Assembly (NCBI RefSeq): GCF_014352875.1
Contig: NZ_CP060695.1
Span: 2,015,501-2,079,500 of the forward strand
Reading direction: 5' to 3'
Origin: Polaribacter pectinis
GTDB lineage: Bacteria; Bacteroidota; Bacteroidia; Flavobacteriales; Flavobacteriaceae
Length of the DNA: 64,000 nucleotides
Part shown: piece after piece, positions 25,411-36,105 of the stretch
How the letters are laid out: every line of letters starts with the position of its first letter
How positions within the stretch are numbered: position 1 is the stretch's first letter
Notes under the pieces: generated by a model
Told to the model about the DNA's origin: nothing
The model's input: the letters and a program-made list of their open reading frames with translations, nothing else
Database searches by the model: none
Made by a program: the position numbers and the translations under genes

Positions 25411-25623
25411 TTAAAACGAAATCATAATAATTGCAATTGCAAAAAGCGATACTCTTAAAATAGTTCCTGTCTGGCTTTCTAAATTACTTTGATTCATAAT
25501 AAGAGATTTAATTCCCGATAAAGATTTAGATCTTTCAATTCTTATGTTTCTATTTATATCTTGTTTGTAAGCAGAAGTTAAAATTCCTCTTTCTAATACT
25601 GATGTTGTAGTTGTGTATTTCAT
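25411..25623 (-). CDS. Small hypothetical protein with C-terminal membrane helix
   Basis: 70 residues. The N-terminal two thirds are polar and Arg/Ser-rich (RNIRIERSKSLSGIKSLI), and the last 15 residues are a hydrophobic helix (ILRVSLFAIAIIMISF) ending at the stop. That would suit a tail-anchored peptide. There is no recognisable promoter or family. It lies on the ftsZ strand downstream of a terminator. It may be real but could be a chance frame. Confidence 0.35.
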   Translation of the reverse strand: MKYTTTTSVLERGILTSAYKQDINRNIRIERSKSLSGIKSLIMNQSNLESQTGTILRVSLFAIAIIMISF

Positions 25624-25774
25624 GATATTTAGTTTAATTGATTATATAAAGAAGACGACAAATAAATTTATTTGTTACAACAAAAAAAGCTGTCAAAACT
25701 CAAAAAAATGCGTTTTTATAGCGTTCATGGTTTACGACAATTAGAAAAAAAAGTAAAAAAATATTTATAAAAAC

Positions 25775-25806
25775 AAAAAAACCACATCTTTTATGATGTG
25801 GTTTTT
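25775..25806 (-). terminator. Terminator of the dcw cluster after ftsZ
   Basis: ACCACATC and GATGTGGT form an 8 bp stem around TTTTAT with A and T runs outside (25775-25806). It lies 28 bases after the ftsZ stop. Confidence 0.8.
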
Positions 25807-25833
25807 AGCCTGTAAGGGGTTTTTATGAAGTGG

Positions 25834-27729
25834 CTAGTCTACATTATCATGTAAAAAAGAATTGTTAGACTTAAAATCTATTTGGTCATCTTCTTTTTTA
25901 ATAGCTGTTTTAGACTGACTAATTGGAGCGTTTACGTTTAAATCTACACCTTGTCTTTTATATGCAGGCTGACGTTCGATTTCATCTATATTTTTACTTA
26001 ACTGATCGTTAAATTTATAGTTGAAGCCTTTCATCTTTCTTCGTCTTTCTTCTGCTCTTTGTTGCAACTCTGAAATTGTTAAATCTAATGGCGAAACTTC
26101 TTCACTAATTGTTTCAACACTATTTATTTCATTTTGTGGGGTAGAAGTTTTCAATTCAAATTTAACTTCTTCTTCGATAACTTCATTATTTCCAGCTATG
26201 TGAGAACTTTTTCCTATGGTAGGTTTTGCATCAAATTCTTCAAGAAAATATCTCTTTTCAGATTCAACTTTAACTTCTTTAACTTCTAAGTTATTAGTGT
26301 TTAAAGCACTTTCTTCTGTTAAGTTAAATTTAATTTCCTCTTCTTCCTTTACCTCTGTGTAAGAGTTTAAGGGTAAATCGAATAACAAATCTGCTTGTAA
26401 TTGTACTGGCTCTTCTTCAATTACCTCTTCTACAACTGGTGTAACATCTGTAATAATAAAATCCTCTTCAGCAATTGTTTCTAGTTGAATTTCATCGTAA
26501 GAAACTGGCATACTTGCAATAATTTCTGATGTTTGTACCAAATCCATCTTTGGAGTTTTTGGCTCCGTTAATGTATCTGTATCATCTTCTAAAGTATGTA
26601 CAATTTTTTGGTCAGATTTATTAGAAATTGGTTGATCTAATGTTGGTGATTTTGTAATTGTTTTTTCACCGAAATTATAGGTTGCTTTTTGCTCATCTTC
26701 TAGAGTATGTACAATTTTTTTAACTTCTGTATTTGTAATTGTACTTTGTTGATCTGCTGCAAAACCTGTAGCAACAATAGTTACAGAAATGGCGTCTCCT
26801 AATTCTTCATCTTCTCCAATACCCATTATAATGTTGGCGTCATAACCAGCTTCATCTTGAATAAAGTCGTTAATTTCTCCAATTTCGTCTAACGTAACTT
26901 CGTTAGTTCCAGAAACAATTAATAACAATACATTCTTTGCTCCTGTAATTTTATTATCGTTCAATAATGGAGAATCTAATGCTTTTACAATGGCGTTTTT
27001 AGCTCTATTTGTACCTTCTTCTTTTGCAGAACCCATAATTGCAGTTCCACTATTAGAAAGCACGGTTTTAGCATCGTGTAAATCTATATTTTGTTTATAG
27101 TGATGTGTAATTACTTCTGCAATACCTTTAGAAGCTGTAGATAAAACTTCGTCTGCTTTAGAAAAACCAGCTTTAAAACCTAAATTCCCGTATACTTCAC
27201 GTAATTTATTGTTATTAATTACAATTAAAGAATCTACATTTTGGCGCAGTTGATCGATTCCTAATTGTGCTTGTTTAGAACGCATTCTACCTTCGAACTG
27301 AAATGGCATAGTTACAATACCTACAGTAAGAATGTCCATATCTTTTGCAATTTTTGCAATAATTGGCGCAGCTCCTGTTCCAGTACCACCACCCATACCA
27401 GCAGTTATAAATACCATTTTAGTTTGGGTATTTAGCATTTGCTGTATCTCTTGCATACTTTCTTTAGCGGCTTGTGCACCAACTTCTGGATTTGCACCAG
27501 CACCTAGACCAGATGTTAAGTTAGCCCCTAATTGAATTTTATTAGGAATTGGACTATTTTCTAGAGCTTGTGCATCTGTATTACAGATTACAAAATCTAC
27601 TCCTTTAATATGTTGCGTAAACATGTGGTTTACTGCATTGCTACCTCCACCACCAACACCAATTACTTTAATAGTGTTAGATTGTGTTTTTGGCATGTCA
27701 AATGAAATGTTATCAAATTCTGCGCTCAT
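25834..27729 (-). CDS. ftsZ: Cell division protein FtsZ with long acidic C-terminal linker
   Basis: 631 residues, far longer than the 380-400 of classical FtsZ. This tubulin-like GTPase forms the Z ring. The GTP-binding tubulin signature GGGTGTG is at 113-119, with GVGGGGSNAVNHM near 24-36 and the synergy loop region NNNKLREVYGNLG. The globular part ends near residue 325. The remaining 300 residues are an acidic Glu/Val/Thr-rich linker in which KIVHTLED occurs twice, then a basic block (ELQQRAEERRRKMKGF) and the C-terminal tail. Long linkers are common in Bacteroidetes. It is the last gene of the dcw cluster, 83 bases after ftsA. Confidence 0.97.
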   Translation of the reverse strand: MSAEFDNISFDMPKTQSNTIKVIGVGGGGSNAVNHMFTQHIKGVDFVICNTDAQALENSPIPNKIQLGANLTSGLGAGANPEVGAQAAKESMQEIQQMLNTQTKMVFITAGMGGGTGTGAAPIIAKIAKDMDILTVGIVTMPFQFEGRMRSKQAQLGIDQLRQNVDSLIVINNNKLREVYGNLGFKAGFSKADEVLSTASKGIAEVITHHYKQNIDLHDAKTVLSNSGTAIMGSAKEEGTNRAKNAIVKALDSPLLNDNKITGAKNVLLLIVSGTNEVTLDEIGEINDFIQDEAGYDANIIMGIGEDEELGDAISVTIVATGFAADQQSTITNTEVKKIVHTLEDEQKATYNFGEKTITKSPTLDQPISNKSDQKIVHTLEDDTDTLTEPKTPKMDLVQTSEIIASMPVSYDEIQLETIAEEDFIITDVTPVVEEVIEEEPVQLQADLLFDLPLNSYTEVKEEEEIKFNLTEESALNTNNLEVKEVKVESEKRYFLEEFDAKPTIGKSSHIAGNNEVIEEEVKFELKTSTPQNEINSVETISEEVSPLDLTISELQQRAEERRRKMKGFNYKFNDQLSKNIDEIERQPAYKRQGVDLNVNAPISQSKTAIKKEDDQIDFKSNNSFLHDNVD

Positions 27730-27812
27730 AATAACGTAACTTTTATTTTTAAATTTTTAATTTTCTTTTTTATTCTCATAGCAAACTTTAACTAAAAAGT
27801 TTAAACTATATT

Positions 27813-29144
27813 TTACTCTGCGTTGTCTAAAAAATCTTTTAAACCTTCAGTAAACTTTTCGAAAAACGACTTTTTCTTTGGTTTTGGTTTTGGCTCTACA
27901 ATTGGTGTAGCTTCTTCAATTTCTTCTTCAGTTTCGTTGATAATTTCTTCAACAGCTTCTGTAATTTCTTCTTCTTCTTTTACACCTTTTGCTAATCCTT
28001 CCATTAACAAACCTACAGCAGTTGCGTAAGCTGGACTTGATAATGCGTCATCAGAATCTCCTGCTAAATGTTCATTTGGAAAACCTATTCTTGCATCCAT
28101 ACCAGTTATATATTCTACTAACTGACGTAAATGTTTTAATTGAGACCCTCCTCCTGTCAAAACAATACCTGCAATTAATTTTCCTTTTGCAGTTTCATGT
28201 CCATAATTCTTAATCTCTAAATAGACATGCTCGATAATTTCTTGAACTCTTGCATGAATAATTTTTGATAAATTCTTTAATGTAATTTCCTTTGGTTCTC
28301 TTCCTCTTAAACCTGGTATAGAAACAATTTCTGTTTCTTTATTTTCACCTGGCCAAGCAGAACCGAATTTTATCTTTAACAATTCAGCTTGTTTTTCTAT
28401 AATAGAACAACCTTCTTTAATATCATCTGTTATTACATTTCCTCCAAAAGGAATTACAGCTGTATGACGAATAATTCCGTCTTTAAAAATGGCTAAATCT
28501 GTTGTACCACCACCTATATCTATTAAAGCAACTCCTGCTTCTTTTTCTTCTTGACTTAAAACTGCTGATGCAGATGCTAAAGGTTCTAAAGTAATATCAC
28601 TTAAATCTAAACCTGCACTTTTAACACAACGTCCAATATTTCTAATAGATGACACTTGCCCAACTACCACATGGAAATTAGCTTCTAAACGTCCACCATA
28701 CATACCAATAGGTTCTTTGATATCTGCTTGAGAATCTACTTTAAATTCTTGCGGTAATACATGAATAATTTCTTCTCCTGGCAACATTACTAATTTGTGA
28801 ACTTGATTTACCAAATTCTCAATATCAACATCATCAATAACTTCATCTGCGTTATTTCTTGTGATATAATCACTGTGATGCAAACTTCTAATATGTTGAC
28901 CAGCTATACCAACAACAACTTCCTCTATTTTAACACCAGAAACACTTTCTGCCTCATCCACAGCTTGTTGAATGGATTGTATTGTTTGCGTAATATTACT
29001 TACAACACCACGCTTTACACCTAAACTTTTAGCTTTACCTATACCAACAACCTCAATTTTATCGTACTCGTTTTTACGACCAATCATGGCAACAATTTTG
29101 GTTGTACCAATATCTAAACCAACTGCTATTTTATTGTTTTCCAT
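27813..29144 (-). CDS. ftsA: Cell division protein FtsA
   Basis: 443 residues from the ATG at 29144 (MENNKIAVGLDIGTTKIVAMIG). An ATG eight codons earlier would overlap the ftsQ stop, and the phosphate-1 loop follows too closely on neither choice, so the shorter start with a seven-base gap is preferred. The actin-fold blocks are GLDIGTTKI, VALIDIGGGTTDLAIF and IAGIVLTGGGSQLKHL. FtsA anchors FtsZ filaments to the membrane; the C-terminal KKKSFFEKFTEGLKDFLDN is the expected amphipathic membrane-targeting helix. The linker before it is rich in Glu and Ile. Confidence 0.96.
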   Translation of the reverse strand: MENNKIAVGLDIGTTKIVAMIGRKNEYDKIEVVGIGKAKSLGVKRGVVSNITQTIQSIQQAVDEAESVSGVKIEEVVVGIAGQHIRSLHHSDYITRNNADEVIDDVDIENLVNQVHKLVMLPGEEIIHVLPQEFKVDSQADIKEPIGMYGGRLEANFHVVVGQVSSIRNIGRCVKSAGLDLSDITLEPLASASAVLSQEEKEAGVALIDIGGGTTDLAIFKDGIIRHTAVIPFGGNVITDDIKEGCSIIEKQAELLKIKFGSAWPGENKETEIVSIPGLRGREPKEITLKNLSKIIHARVQEIIEHVYLEIKNYGHETAKGKLIAGIVLTGGGSQLKHLRQLVEYITGMDARIGFPNEHLAGDSDDALSSPAYATAVGLLMEGLAKGVKEEEEITEAVEEIINETEEEIEEATPIVEPKPKPKKKSFFEKFTEGLKDFLDNAE

Positions 29145-29151
29145 TTTTGAT

Positions 29152-29877
29152 TTATTTTGTGCACACAACTTGGTTGTGATATTTTACATTAATCATTTTA
29201 TAATTATCAATCGTTTTATCTCTAAATGTTTTGTTATAAAACGCTTTTAATTTTTTAAATTTTACATCTATTTCGGTTAATTTTCCAAAATCGATTTTAT
29301 AATTTCCACTTCTTACGGAAAATTGATACTCATCATCGTCAGATTTCTGTATACCAACGACTTCTTTTTGCAGAAAATTGTCCTTTAAAATAATCTTTAT
29401 TAAAGGCAATATTTCCTTTACATCTTCTTCATTTTTAATACCAGACACCAACAACACTCTTGCTGAATAATTATCAGACAATGGTACTTTTACACCTTGT
29501 CTATCAATATAATAAGAATTAATTTCTGATATAATTCTTGCAATTGGTTTGCGTTGTTTTACCACAGTTTTAAGCACACCACCAATGGTAAAAAAAACAG
29601 CAGCTTTTTCTACATAAGGGTTTTTTAAAACGGTATTTTCTAAACCATATAAATCTAACGTAGATTTTGCTTTGTTTCTAACAATTTCACTATTTTGTAT
29701 TAACAATTTATTAACCATAGAATGTGTTAAGAAATTATTATCTCCAGCTTCAAATTCTACAACAGGTTCTGCTATTATTTTTGCATAATTTCTTTTTGAT
29801 GAAAAGCTATACAAAAACCCTAAACTTATAATAAGCGTAAGGAATAACAAGTATTTTAAAAACCTTTTAAACTTCAT
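29152..29877 (-). CDS. ftsQ: Cell division protein FtsQ
   Basis: 241 residues. A short basic N-terminus and one membrane helix (FLKYLLFLTLIISLGFLYSF) are followed by a periplasmic POTRA-like region (LENTVLKNPYVEKAAVFFTIGGVLKTVVKQRKPIARI) and the beta domain including YYIDRQGVKVPLS. It belongs to the FtsQ/DivIB group that links early and late division proteins. The start overlaps the murC stop by 11 bases. Confidence 0.9.
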   Translation of the reverse strand: MKFKRFLKYLLFLTLIISLGFLYSFSSKRNYAKIIAEPVVEFEAGDNNFLTHSMVNKLLIQNSEIVRNKAKSTLDLYGLENTVLKNPYVEKAAVFFTIGGVLKTVVKQRKPIARIISEINSYYIDRQGVKVPLSDNYSARVLLVSGIKNEEDVKEILPLIKIILKDNFLQKEVVGIQKSDDDEYQFSVRSGNYKIDFGKLTEIDVKFKKLKAFYNKTFRDKTIDNYKMINVKYHNQVVCTK

Positions 29878-31219
29878 TTTGCTCTGGTTTTAAAAGTTGA
29901 TTTGTTACCTCATTAATTAATACTCCAATATCTCCAGCACCCAACATTACCACCACTTTTGCAGATGAATTTTTAATATCTTTTAGTAAATTATTTTTTT
30001 GTACAAGTTTTTTTTGTGAGTTATTAATTTTATTTAATAACCATTCAGAATTTACTCCAGGAATTGGTTCTTCTCTTGCTGGATAAATATCTAATAATAA
30101 AATTTCATCAAACTTTGATAGTGCTCCTGAAAAATCATCAACAAAATCTCTAGTTCTACTAAATAAATGTGGTTGAAATACAACTAACACCTTTTCATTA
30201 GGATACATTTCTCTTACTGAATTTTCTACAGCATTAATTTCTGTTGGATGATGTGCATAATCATCAATTAAAACAAAATCTGATGTTTTTATTTTGTAAG
30301 AAAACCTTCTTTTTACGCCTTTAAAAGTTGACAAACTCTCTTTGATACTCTCTAGCGAAATTCCATAAACATCAGCCATAGATAATGCAGCTAAAGCATT
30401 CATTACATTATGTTTTCCTGGTAAATGAAATTCAATATTTTTTATTTCAGATATTGGTGTTTGTACATCAAAAATGTATTTTCCACTTTCAATTTTTAAA
30501 TTAAAAGCTCTATAATCCGCATCTTCATTAATGGCATAAGTTAAACCTTTTAAAGGCAAACCTTTTGCTACAATTAGCGTACTTGAAACTCTTTGAGAAA
30601 AATCTATAAATGATTCTTGCAATGCTTCTGGATTACCATAAATGTCTAAATGATCTGCATCCATAGAAGTTACACAAGCAATATTTGGGCTTAAGTTTAA
30701 AAACGACCTATCAAACTCATCTGCTTCTACTACAGAAACTTTGTCTTCACCTAAAATTAAATTTGAATTATAGTTTTCTGCAATTCCACCTAAAAATGAA
30801 GTTGCATTAACTGTATTCATTATATGACCTAAAATAGCAGAAGTTGTTGTTTTTCCATGCGTTCCAGCAACTGCTAAACAAAAGGTTGTTTCTGTTATTT
30901 TTCCTAAAATTTCTGACCTTTTTAAAACAGTAAATTTATTATCTAAAAAGTAATTTAATTCAGTATGATTTTTAGGAACTGCAGGCGTATAAACCACCAA
31001 TGTTTTTTCTTTGTTTAAAAAAGAAATAGGAATATTTTTCAAGGCATCTTCAAAATGAATTTCTACTCCCAATTCTTCTAAATCTGATATGATTTTAGAT
31101 GGTGTTTTATCATACCCTGCAACTTGTTTTCCATTGGCAGCAAAATAACGCGCAATTGCACTCATTCCTATGCCACCAATTCCGACAAAATATACGTTAT
31201 GTATGTTTTTTAAATTCAC
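29867..31219 (-). CDS. murC: UDP-N-acetylmuramate-L-alanine ligase
   Basis: 450 residues, Mur ligase fold. The N-terminal dinucleotide-like loop is [16 protein letters not shown], the ATP loop is [16 protein letters not shown], and the central blocks EADEFDRSF and [15 protein letters not shown] follow. It adds L-alanine to UDP-MurNAc in the cytoplasm, the first step of the peptide stem. It overlaps ftsQ by 11 bases and its ATG overlaps the murG stop by four. Confidence 0.97.
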   Translation of the reverse strand: MNLKNIHNVYFVGIGGIGMSAIARYFAANGKQVAGYDKTPSKIISDLEELGVEIHFEDALKNIPISFLNKEKTLVVYTPAVPKNHTELNYFLDNKFTVLKRSEILGKITETTFCLAVAGTHGKTTTSAILGHIMNTVNATSFLGGIAENYNSNLILGEDKVSVVEADEFDRSFLNLSPNIACVTSMDADHLDIYGNPEALQESFIDFSQRVSSTLIVAKGLPLKGLTYAINEDADYRAFNLKIESGKYIFDVQTPISEIKNIEFHLPGKHNVMNALAALSMADVYGISLESIKESLSTFKGVKRRFSYKIKTSDFVLIDDYAHHPTEINAVENSVREMYPNEKVLVVFQPHLFSRTRDFVDDFSGALSKFDEILLLDIYPAREEPIPGVNSEWLLNKINNSQKKLVQKNNLLKDIKNSSAKVVVMLGAGDIGVLINEVTNQLLKPEQNEV

Positions 31220-32310
31220 TTTTTTAATAACTTTTCTACTTCGTTTACAATATCTGTTGTTGCGCTAGGCAACGCTAACTCTTTTATATTTTCAGCTAAA
31301 CTTTGCTGTTTTCCTTCGTCTTTTAATAGCGTTTCAAAAACTATTGGAAATGTTTCTAACTCACTTTCTTTTAACAAAATTGCTGCATGCTTATCTGCTA
31401 TAGATTTGGCATTTTTTGTTTGATGATCTTCTGACACATTTGGTGATGGAATAAAAACTACAGGCTTGCCAACAATACATAATTCGGATACTGAGCTTGC
31501 TCCTGCTCTAGATATAATAAAATCTGAAGCTGCATACGCAAAATCCATTCTATTTATAAATTGATGCACTTGTACATTCTCTAAATTATTGTGTTTTTTA
31601 TACTCGTTAAAATATAATTTTCCACATTGCCAAATAACCTGAATTCCTTGTTTTTTAAAGAATTCTAAATTTGTTTCTATTAATTGATTTACTCTTCTTG
31701 CCCCTAAACTTCCTCCTAAAATTAAAACAGTTTTTTTTGTTTTATCTAACTTAAAAAAATCTTTTCCTTCTGCTGTTTTAGAATAAATTGATAATAAGTC
31801 TTGACGAACAGGATTACCTGTTTTAATTATTTTATGAACAGGAAAAAAACTTTCTAAATTATCATAAGCAACACAAATTGTATTTGCCTTTTTGCTTAAT
31901 AATTTATTAGTAATTCCTGGAAAAGAATTCTGCTCTTGTATTAATGTTGGAATTCCTTTTCTATTTGCCATCATTAGTGTTGGCCCACTTGCAAAACCTC
32001 CAGTTCCAATAGCTATATCTGGCTTAAATTTTCTGATTATTTTTCCTGCTTTTAACAAGCTACTTCCTAGTTTAAAAGGGAATGATAAATTATCTACTGA
32101 AATTTTTCTTTGAATTCCAGAAATCCACAAACCTTCTATTTTATATCCAGCTTGCGGCACTTTTTCCATTTCCATTTTATCTTTTGCACCAACAAACAGA
32201 AAGTTTGCATCTGGATAACGTAATTTTAATTCGTTAGCAATTGCAATTGCCGGATATATATGTCCGCCAGTTCCACCTCCAGAAATTAATATGTTAATCG
32301 ATTGTTTCAT
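31216..32310 (-). CDS. murG: Lipid II synthase glycosyltransferase MurG
   Basis: 364 residues of the GT28 family. Signature blocks are [17 protein letters not shown] at the N-terminus, [34 protein letters not shown], and the donor-site block [20 protein letters not shown]. It transfers GlcNAc from UDP-GlcNAc to lipid I on the inner face of the membrane. It overlaps ftsW by 17 bases, pointing to coupled translation. Confidence 0.97.
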   Translation of the reverse strand: MKQSINILISGGGTGGHIYPAIAIANELKLRYPDANFLFVGAKDKMEMEKVPQAGYKIEGLWISGIQRKISVDNLSFPFKLGSSLLKAGKIIRKFKPDIAIGTGGFASGPTLMMANRKGIPTLIQEQNSFPGITNKLLSKKANTICVAYDNLESFFPVHKIIKTGNPVRQDLLSIYSKTAEGKDFFKLDKTKKTVLILGGSLGARRVNQLIETNLEFFKKQGIQVIWQCGKLYFNEYKKHNNLENVQVHQFINRMDFAYAASDFIISRAGASSVSELCIVGKPVVFIPSPNVSEDHQTKNAKSIADKHAAILLKESELETFPIVFETLLKDEGKQQSLAENIKELALPSATTDIVNEVEKLLKK

Positions 32311-33478
32311 GTAAAATATCTAAAGGATTATCATCTAAAATTTCTTCTTCTGTAACTGTTTTTGTTGCACTAACACTTAAAATCATTCCTAAAGCAAAAC
32401 AAGTCATCCAAATTGAAGTTCCTCCACTACTAATAAGTGGTAGAGTTTGCCCAGTTACAGGAAATAAATTAGTTGCAACTGCCATATTTATTGTTGCTTG
32501 AAAAATAATTGGTAAGCCAACTCCTAAAACCAATAATGTTCCAAAAATTGTGGTTGTTTTTCTAATAACAACAAAAATTCTAAATAGTAATAAGAAATAA
32601 ATAGATAGAATTATAAAACCACCAACCATACCATATTCTTCAATAATAATTGCAAAAATAAAATCGGATGAAGATTGTGGTAAAAAGTTTTTTTGAACAC
32701 TTTTACCTGGACCAACTCCAATAGCTCCACCTGTTGCAATTGCTATTTTAGCTTTTTCTACTTGATAAGCTTCCTTTCCTCCTTCTTGAGAAAAATTTTC
32801 TATTCTATTTTGCCAAGTTTGTACCCTATTTGGCATTGCATCTGGAAATGCTTTTGCTATCAACACAAAAAATGTAAGCACCACAAGACCTGCTCCTAAA
32901 ATAAAAGCAATGTATTTTAATGGATATCCACCTATAAAAACAATTACTAAAATCATTGTAAAAATGATTGCTGTTGTTGAAAAGTTTGCTGGTAAAATTA
33001 GAATTAAAACCAATGATACTGGCAACCAAAGTTGCAATAGGCTTTCTTTAAATTTAATTTCTTTCTCTTTGTTTCTTGCTAAATACCTTGCCACATACAC
33101 CATTAAAACCAAACCAGCTAATGTAGAAGTCTGAAAACCAATACCTCCAATACGAATCCATCTACTTGCATTTGCTCCTCCAATAGTTGTTCCTTGAGCT
33201 AATGTTACAGCCAGTAAAACAATTACAACAGGCAACATAATTACTGAACCTCCAGAGAAATATCTATAAGGCACTTTATGAACTCCATAAATAATTGCAA
33301 AACCCATTATTAATAAAACGGCATGTTTTATTAAATGACCAAAAGTAGACCCATTACCAACAACATATACCAAGTTTGTACTTGCGCTATACACAGGCAT
33401 AAATGAGAATATTGCCAAAATAGCAACAATTGCCCAAATGGTTTTATCTCCTTTTATATGTTGAAAAATAGTTTTCAT
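32294..33478 (-). CDS. ftsW: Peptidoglycan glycosyltransferase FtsW
   Basis: 394 residues, SEDS family, about ten membrane helices. Family blocks include [44 protein letters not shown] and the C-terminal [25 protein letters not shown]. It polymerises lipid II at the septum together with the FtsI transpeptidase encoded upstream. It is separated from murD by 58 bases, one of the wider gaps in the cluster. Confidence 0.96.
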   Translation of the reverse strand: MKTIFQHIKGDKTIWAIVAILAIFSFMPVYSASTNLVYVVGNGSTFGHLIKHAVLLIMGFAIIYGVHKVPYRYFSGGSVIMLPVVIVLLAVTLAQGTTIGGANASRWIRIGGIGFQTSTLAGLVLMVYVARYLARNKEKEIKFKESLLQLWLPVSLVLILILPANFSTTAIIFTMILVIVFIGGYPLKYIAFILGAGLVVLTFFVLIAKAFPDAMPNRVQTWQNRIENFSQEGGKEAYQVEKAKIAIATGGAIGVGPGKSVQKNFLPQSSSDFIFAIIIEEYGMVGGFIILSIYFLLLFRIFVVIRKTTTIFGTLLVLGVGLPIIFQATINMAVATNLFPVTGQTLPLISSGGTSIWMTCFALGMILSVSATKTVTEEEILDDNPLDILHETID

Positions 33479-33536
33479 TAATTTTTTTACTCGAATTTTA
33501 AATAACTATATTTTATTATAAATCAATTAAATTATC

Positions 33537-34871
33537 TTAAAGACTTCTTACCGCTTTTTTAAATTGACGACCTCTGTCTTCATAATTTTCAAACAAGTCG
33601 AAACTAGCACAAGCTGGCGACAATAAAACTGTTTCTCCTCTTTCTGCCAATTTATGAGAAACTTTAACTGCTTCTTCTGCTCCAGCAGTTTCCACAATAA
33701 TATCTACAACGTTTTTAAAAGTATTTTTAATTTTCTCATTGTCAAGACCTAAACACACTATTGCTTTAACTTTTTCTCTAACTAGGGGTAATAAATCATT
33801 ATAATCATTCCCTTTGTCTACACCACCAACAATCCAAACTGTTGCAGTATCCATACATTCTAACGCATAGAAAGTTGCATTGATATTTGTAGCTTTAGAA
33901 TCATTAACATATGCAACACCTTTAACTTTTGCTACATTTTCTAGACGGTGTTCTGCACCTTCAAAATCTTCTAAACTTTCTCTAATAGTCTGCTTTCTAA
34001 CTTTAAGTAACTGTGCAGCCATTGTTGCTGCCATTGCGTTTTTTGTATTGTGTTTTCCTTTTAATGATAAGGCTGAAGTTGGCATATGTATTGTGTCTTT
34101 ATTAATGTTGATTATAATATTGTTTTCTTTAATGTATGCTCCGTACTCTAATTCTTTTTCAAGTGAAAACGGAACCAGTTTCGCTTGTGTTTTATTTTCT
34201 TTTAACCAATTATTGATAGCTTCATCATCTGCATCATAAATTAAAAAATCGTTTGCAGTTTGGTTTTTAGTAATTCTAAATTTTGACGCTATATATTTGT
34301 TAAAATCATACTCATATCTATCTAAATGATCTGGTGTAATGTTGGTTAAAATTGCAATATGACTATTAAAATCTTCAATTCCATCTAACTGAAAACTACT
34401 TAATTCTAACACATAATTGCCATATTTCTGCTCAGCTACTTGTTGTGCAAAACTGTCACCAATATTACCTGCAACTCCAACATTTAATCCTGCATTTTTT
34501 AAAATGTAATGTGTTAATAATGTTGTGGTTGTTTTTCCATTAGAACCAGTAATCCCAATAATTGTAGCATTTGTATATTTTGCTGCAAATTCAATTTCAG
34601 AAATCACTTTTATTCCATTTTCCTTCAACTTTAAAATCAAAGGAACTGTATCAGGAATTCCTGGGCTTTTTACAACTACATCTGCATTTAAAATTTTTGC
34701 TTCAGTATGATTTTTCTCTTCAAAATCTATCTCGTTATTTAAAAGAACTTCTTTATATTTTTTTGATATTTCTCCTCTATCAGAAACAAAAACATCATAT
34801 CCTTTTTGCTTTCCTAATATTGCAGCTCCAACACCACTTTCTCCACCACCAAGAATTGTTAGTTTTTTCAC
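33537..34871 (-). CDS. murD: UDP-N-acetylmuramoylalanine-D-glutamate ligase
   Basis: 444 residues from a GTG at 34871, giving VKKLTILGGGESGVGAAILGKQ, the usual beginning in Flavobacteria. The longer ATG frame from 34931 would overlap mraY by 58 bases and add a Cys/Ile-rich stretch with no family counterpart. The GTG leaves a two-base gap after the mraY stop. The ATP loop is GITGSNGKTTTTLLTHY, with SLKGKHNTKNAMAA and AYVNDSKATN further on. It adds D-glutamate to UDP-MurNAc-L-Ala. Confidence 0.95.
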   Translation of the reverse strand: MKKLTILGGGESGVGAAILGKQKGYDVFVSDRGEISKKYKEVLLNNEIDFEEKNHTEAKILNADVVVKSPGIPDTVPLILKLKENGIKVISEIEFAAKYTNATIIGITGSNGKTTTTLLTHYILKNAGLNVGVAGNIGDSFAQQVAEQKYGNYVLELSSFQLDGIEDFNSHIAILTNITPDHLDRYEYDFNKYIASKFRITKNQTANDFLIYDADDEAINNWLKENKTQAKLVPFSLEKELEYGAYIKENNIIININKDTIHMPTSALSLKGKHNTKNAMAATMAAQLLKVRKQTIRESLEDFEGAEHRLENVAKVKGVAYVNDSKATNINATFYALECMDTATVWIVGGVDKGNDYNDLLPLVREKVKAIVCLGLDNEKIKNTFKNVVDIIVETAGAEEAVKVSHKLAERGETVLLSPACASFDLFENYEDRGRQFKKAVRSL

Positions 34872-34873
34872 TT

Positions 34874-36100
34874 TTATCTTAATTTTAAAGTAACAATTGC
34901 AAATACTGCTAATAGAATTCCTACAATCCAAAAGCGGACAACTATTTTACTTTCGTGATAACTTAATTTTTGATAATGATGATGTAGAGGCGACATTCTA
35001 AAAATTCTTCTTCCTTCTCCGTATTTTTTGCGCGTATATTTAAACCACGAAACTTGCATGATTACTGATAAATTTTCTATCACAAAAATTCCTGCTAAAA
35101 TTGGCAACAACAATTCTTTTCTAATTGAAATTGCTATTACTGCTATAATTCCGCCAATAGTTAAACTCCCAGTATCTCCCATAAAAACTTGAGCTGGATA
35201 AGTATTGTACCAAAGAAAACCAATTAATGCTCCAGCAAATGCTAGTATAAAAACTGTCATTTCTCCAGAGTTTGGTATGTACATAACATCTAAATAATCG
35301 GCAAAAATGATATTACCAGAAACCCAAGCAAAAATTGCCAATGTTATTACCATAATTGCAGATGAACCAGCTGCGAGACCATCTATACCATCTGTTAAAT
35401 TTGCTCCGTTAGAGATTCCAGTTACAATAAAAACCGTTACAAAAATGAAAACTATCCATCCATATTTCTCATAACCATCTCCTAAAAAATTGAATGCTTT
35501 AGAGTAATCTAATTCGTTATTCTTAAAAAATGGAACTGTTGTTTTTGTAGATTTATGAGCTTCACCAAATACTTTTTTTCTTCCGTTTTCTTGTGTAATT
35601 TGTTGCTCTATTGGTAGTTGTTCTTTTATAGTTACATCATCATTAAAATATAACATAGACCCCACAATGACACCTAAACCAATTTGGCCTAAAACTTTAA
35701 ACTTCCCGCTTAAACCTCCTTTGTCTTTTTTAAATACTTTAATATAATCATCTAAAAAACCTATTAACCCCATCCAAACTGTAGTTATTATTAAAATAAT
35801 AATGTAGATATTATCTAATTTTGCTAACAAAATTGCTGGAATTAAAGTTGCAACAATAATGATAATTCCACCCATTGTTGGTGTACCTGCTTTTTGAACT
35901 TGCCCCTCTAAACCTAAATCTCTAATAGACTCTCCAACTTGTTGTTTTTGTAAAAAGTTGATAATTCTCTTACCATAAATAGCAGAAATTAATATGGAAA
36001 AAATAAATGCTGCTGCTGCTCTAAATGTGATAAATTGAAACACACTAGCACCAGGAAAACTGAATTGACTTTCTAAATATTCAAATAAATAATACAGCAT
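34874..36100 (-). CDS. mraY: Phospho-N-acetylmuramoyl-pentapeptide transferase
   Basis: 408 residues, somewhat longer than the 360 of E. coli MraY because of a polar loop at about 170-205. It makes lipid I at the membrane. Catalytic Asp blocks are [21 protein letters not shown] and [16 protein letters not shown], and the His block is [24 protein letters not shown]. About ten membrane helices are visible. Five bases separate it from murE. Confidence 0.97.
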   Translation of the reverse strand: MLYYLFEYLESQFSFPGASVFQFITFRAAAAFIFSILISAIYGKRIINFLQKQQVGESIRDLGLEGQVQKAGTPTMGGIIIIVATLIPAILLAKLDNIYIIILIITTVWMGLIGFLDDYIKVFKKDKGGLSGKFKVLGQIGLGVIVGSMLYFNDDVTIKEQLPIEQQITQENGRKKVFGEAHKSTKTTVPFFKNNELDYSKAFNFLGDGYEKYGWIVFIFVTVFIVTGISNGANLTDGIDGLAAGSSAIMVITLAIFAWVSGNIIFADYLDVMYIPNSGEMTVFILAFAGALIGFLWYNTYPAQVFMGDTGSLTIGGIIAVIAISIRKELLLPILAGIFVIENLSVIMQVSWFKYTRKKYGEGRRIFRMSPLHHHYQKLSYHESKIVVRFWIVGILLAVFAIVTLKLR

Positions 36101-36105
36101 TCTTA

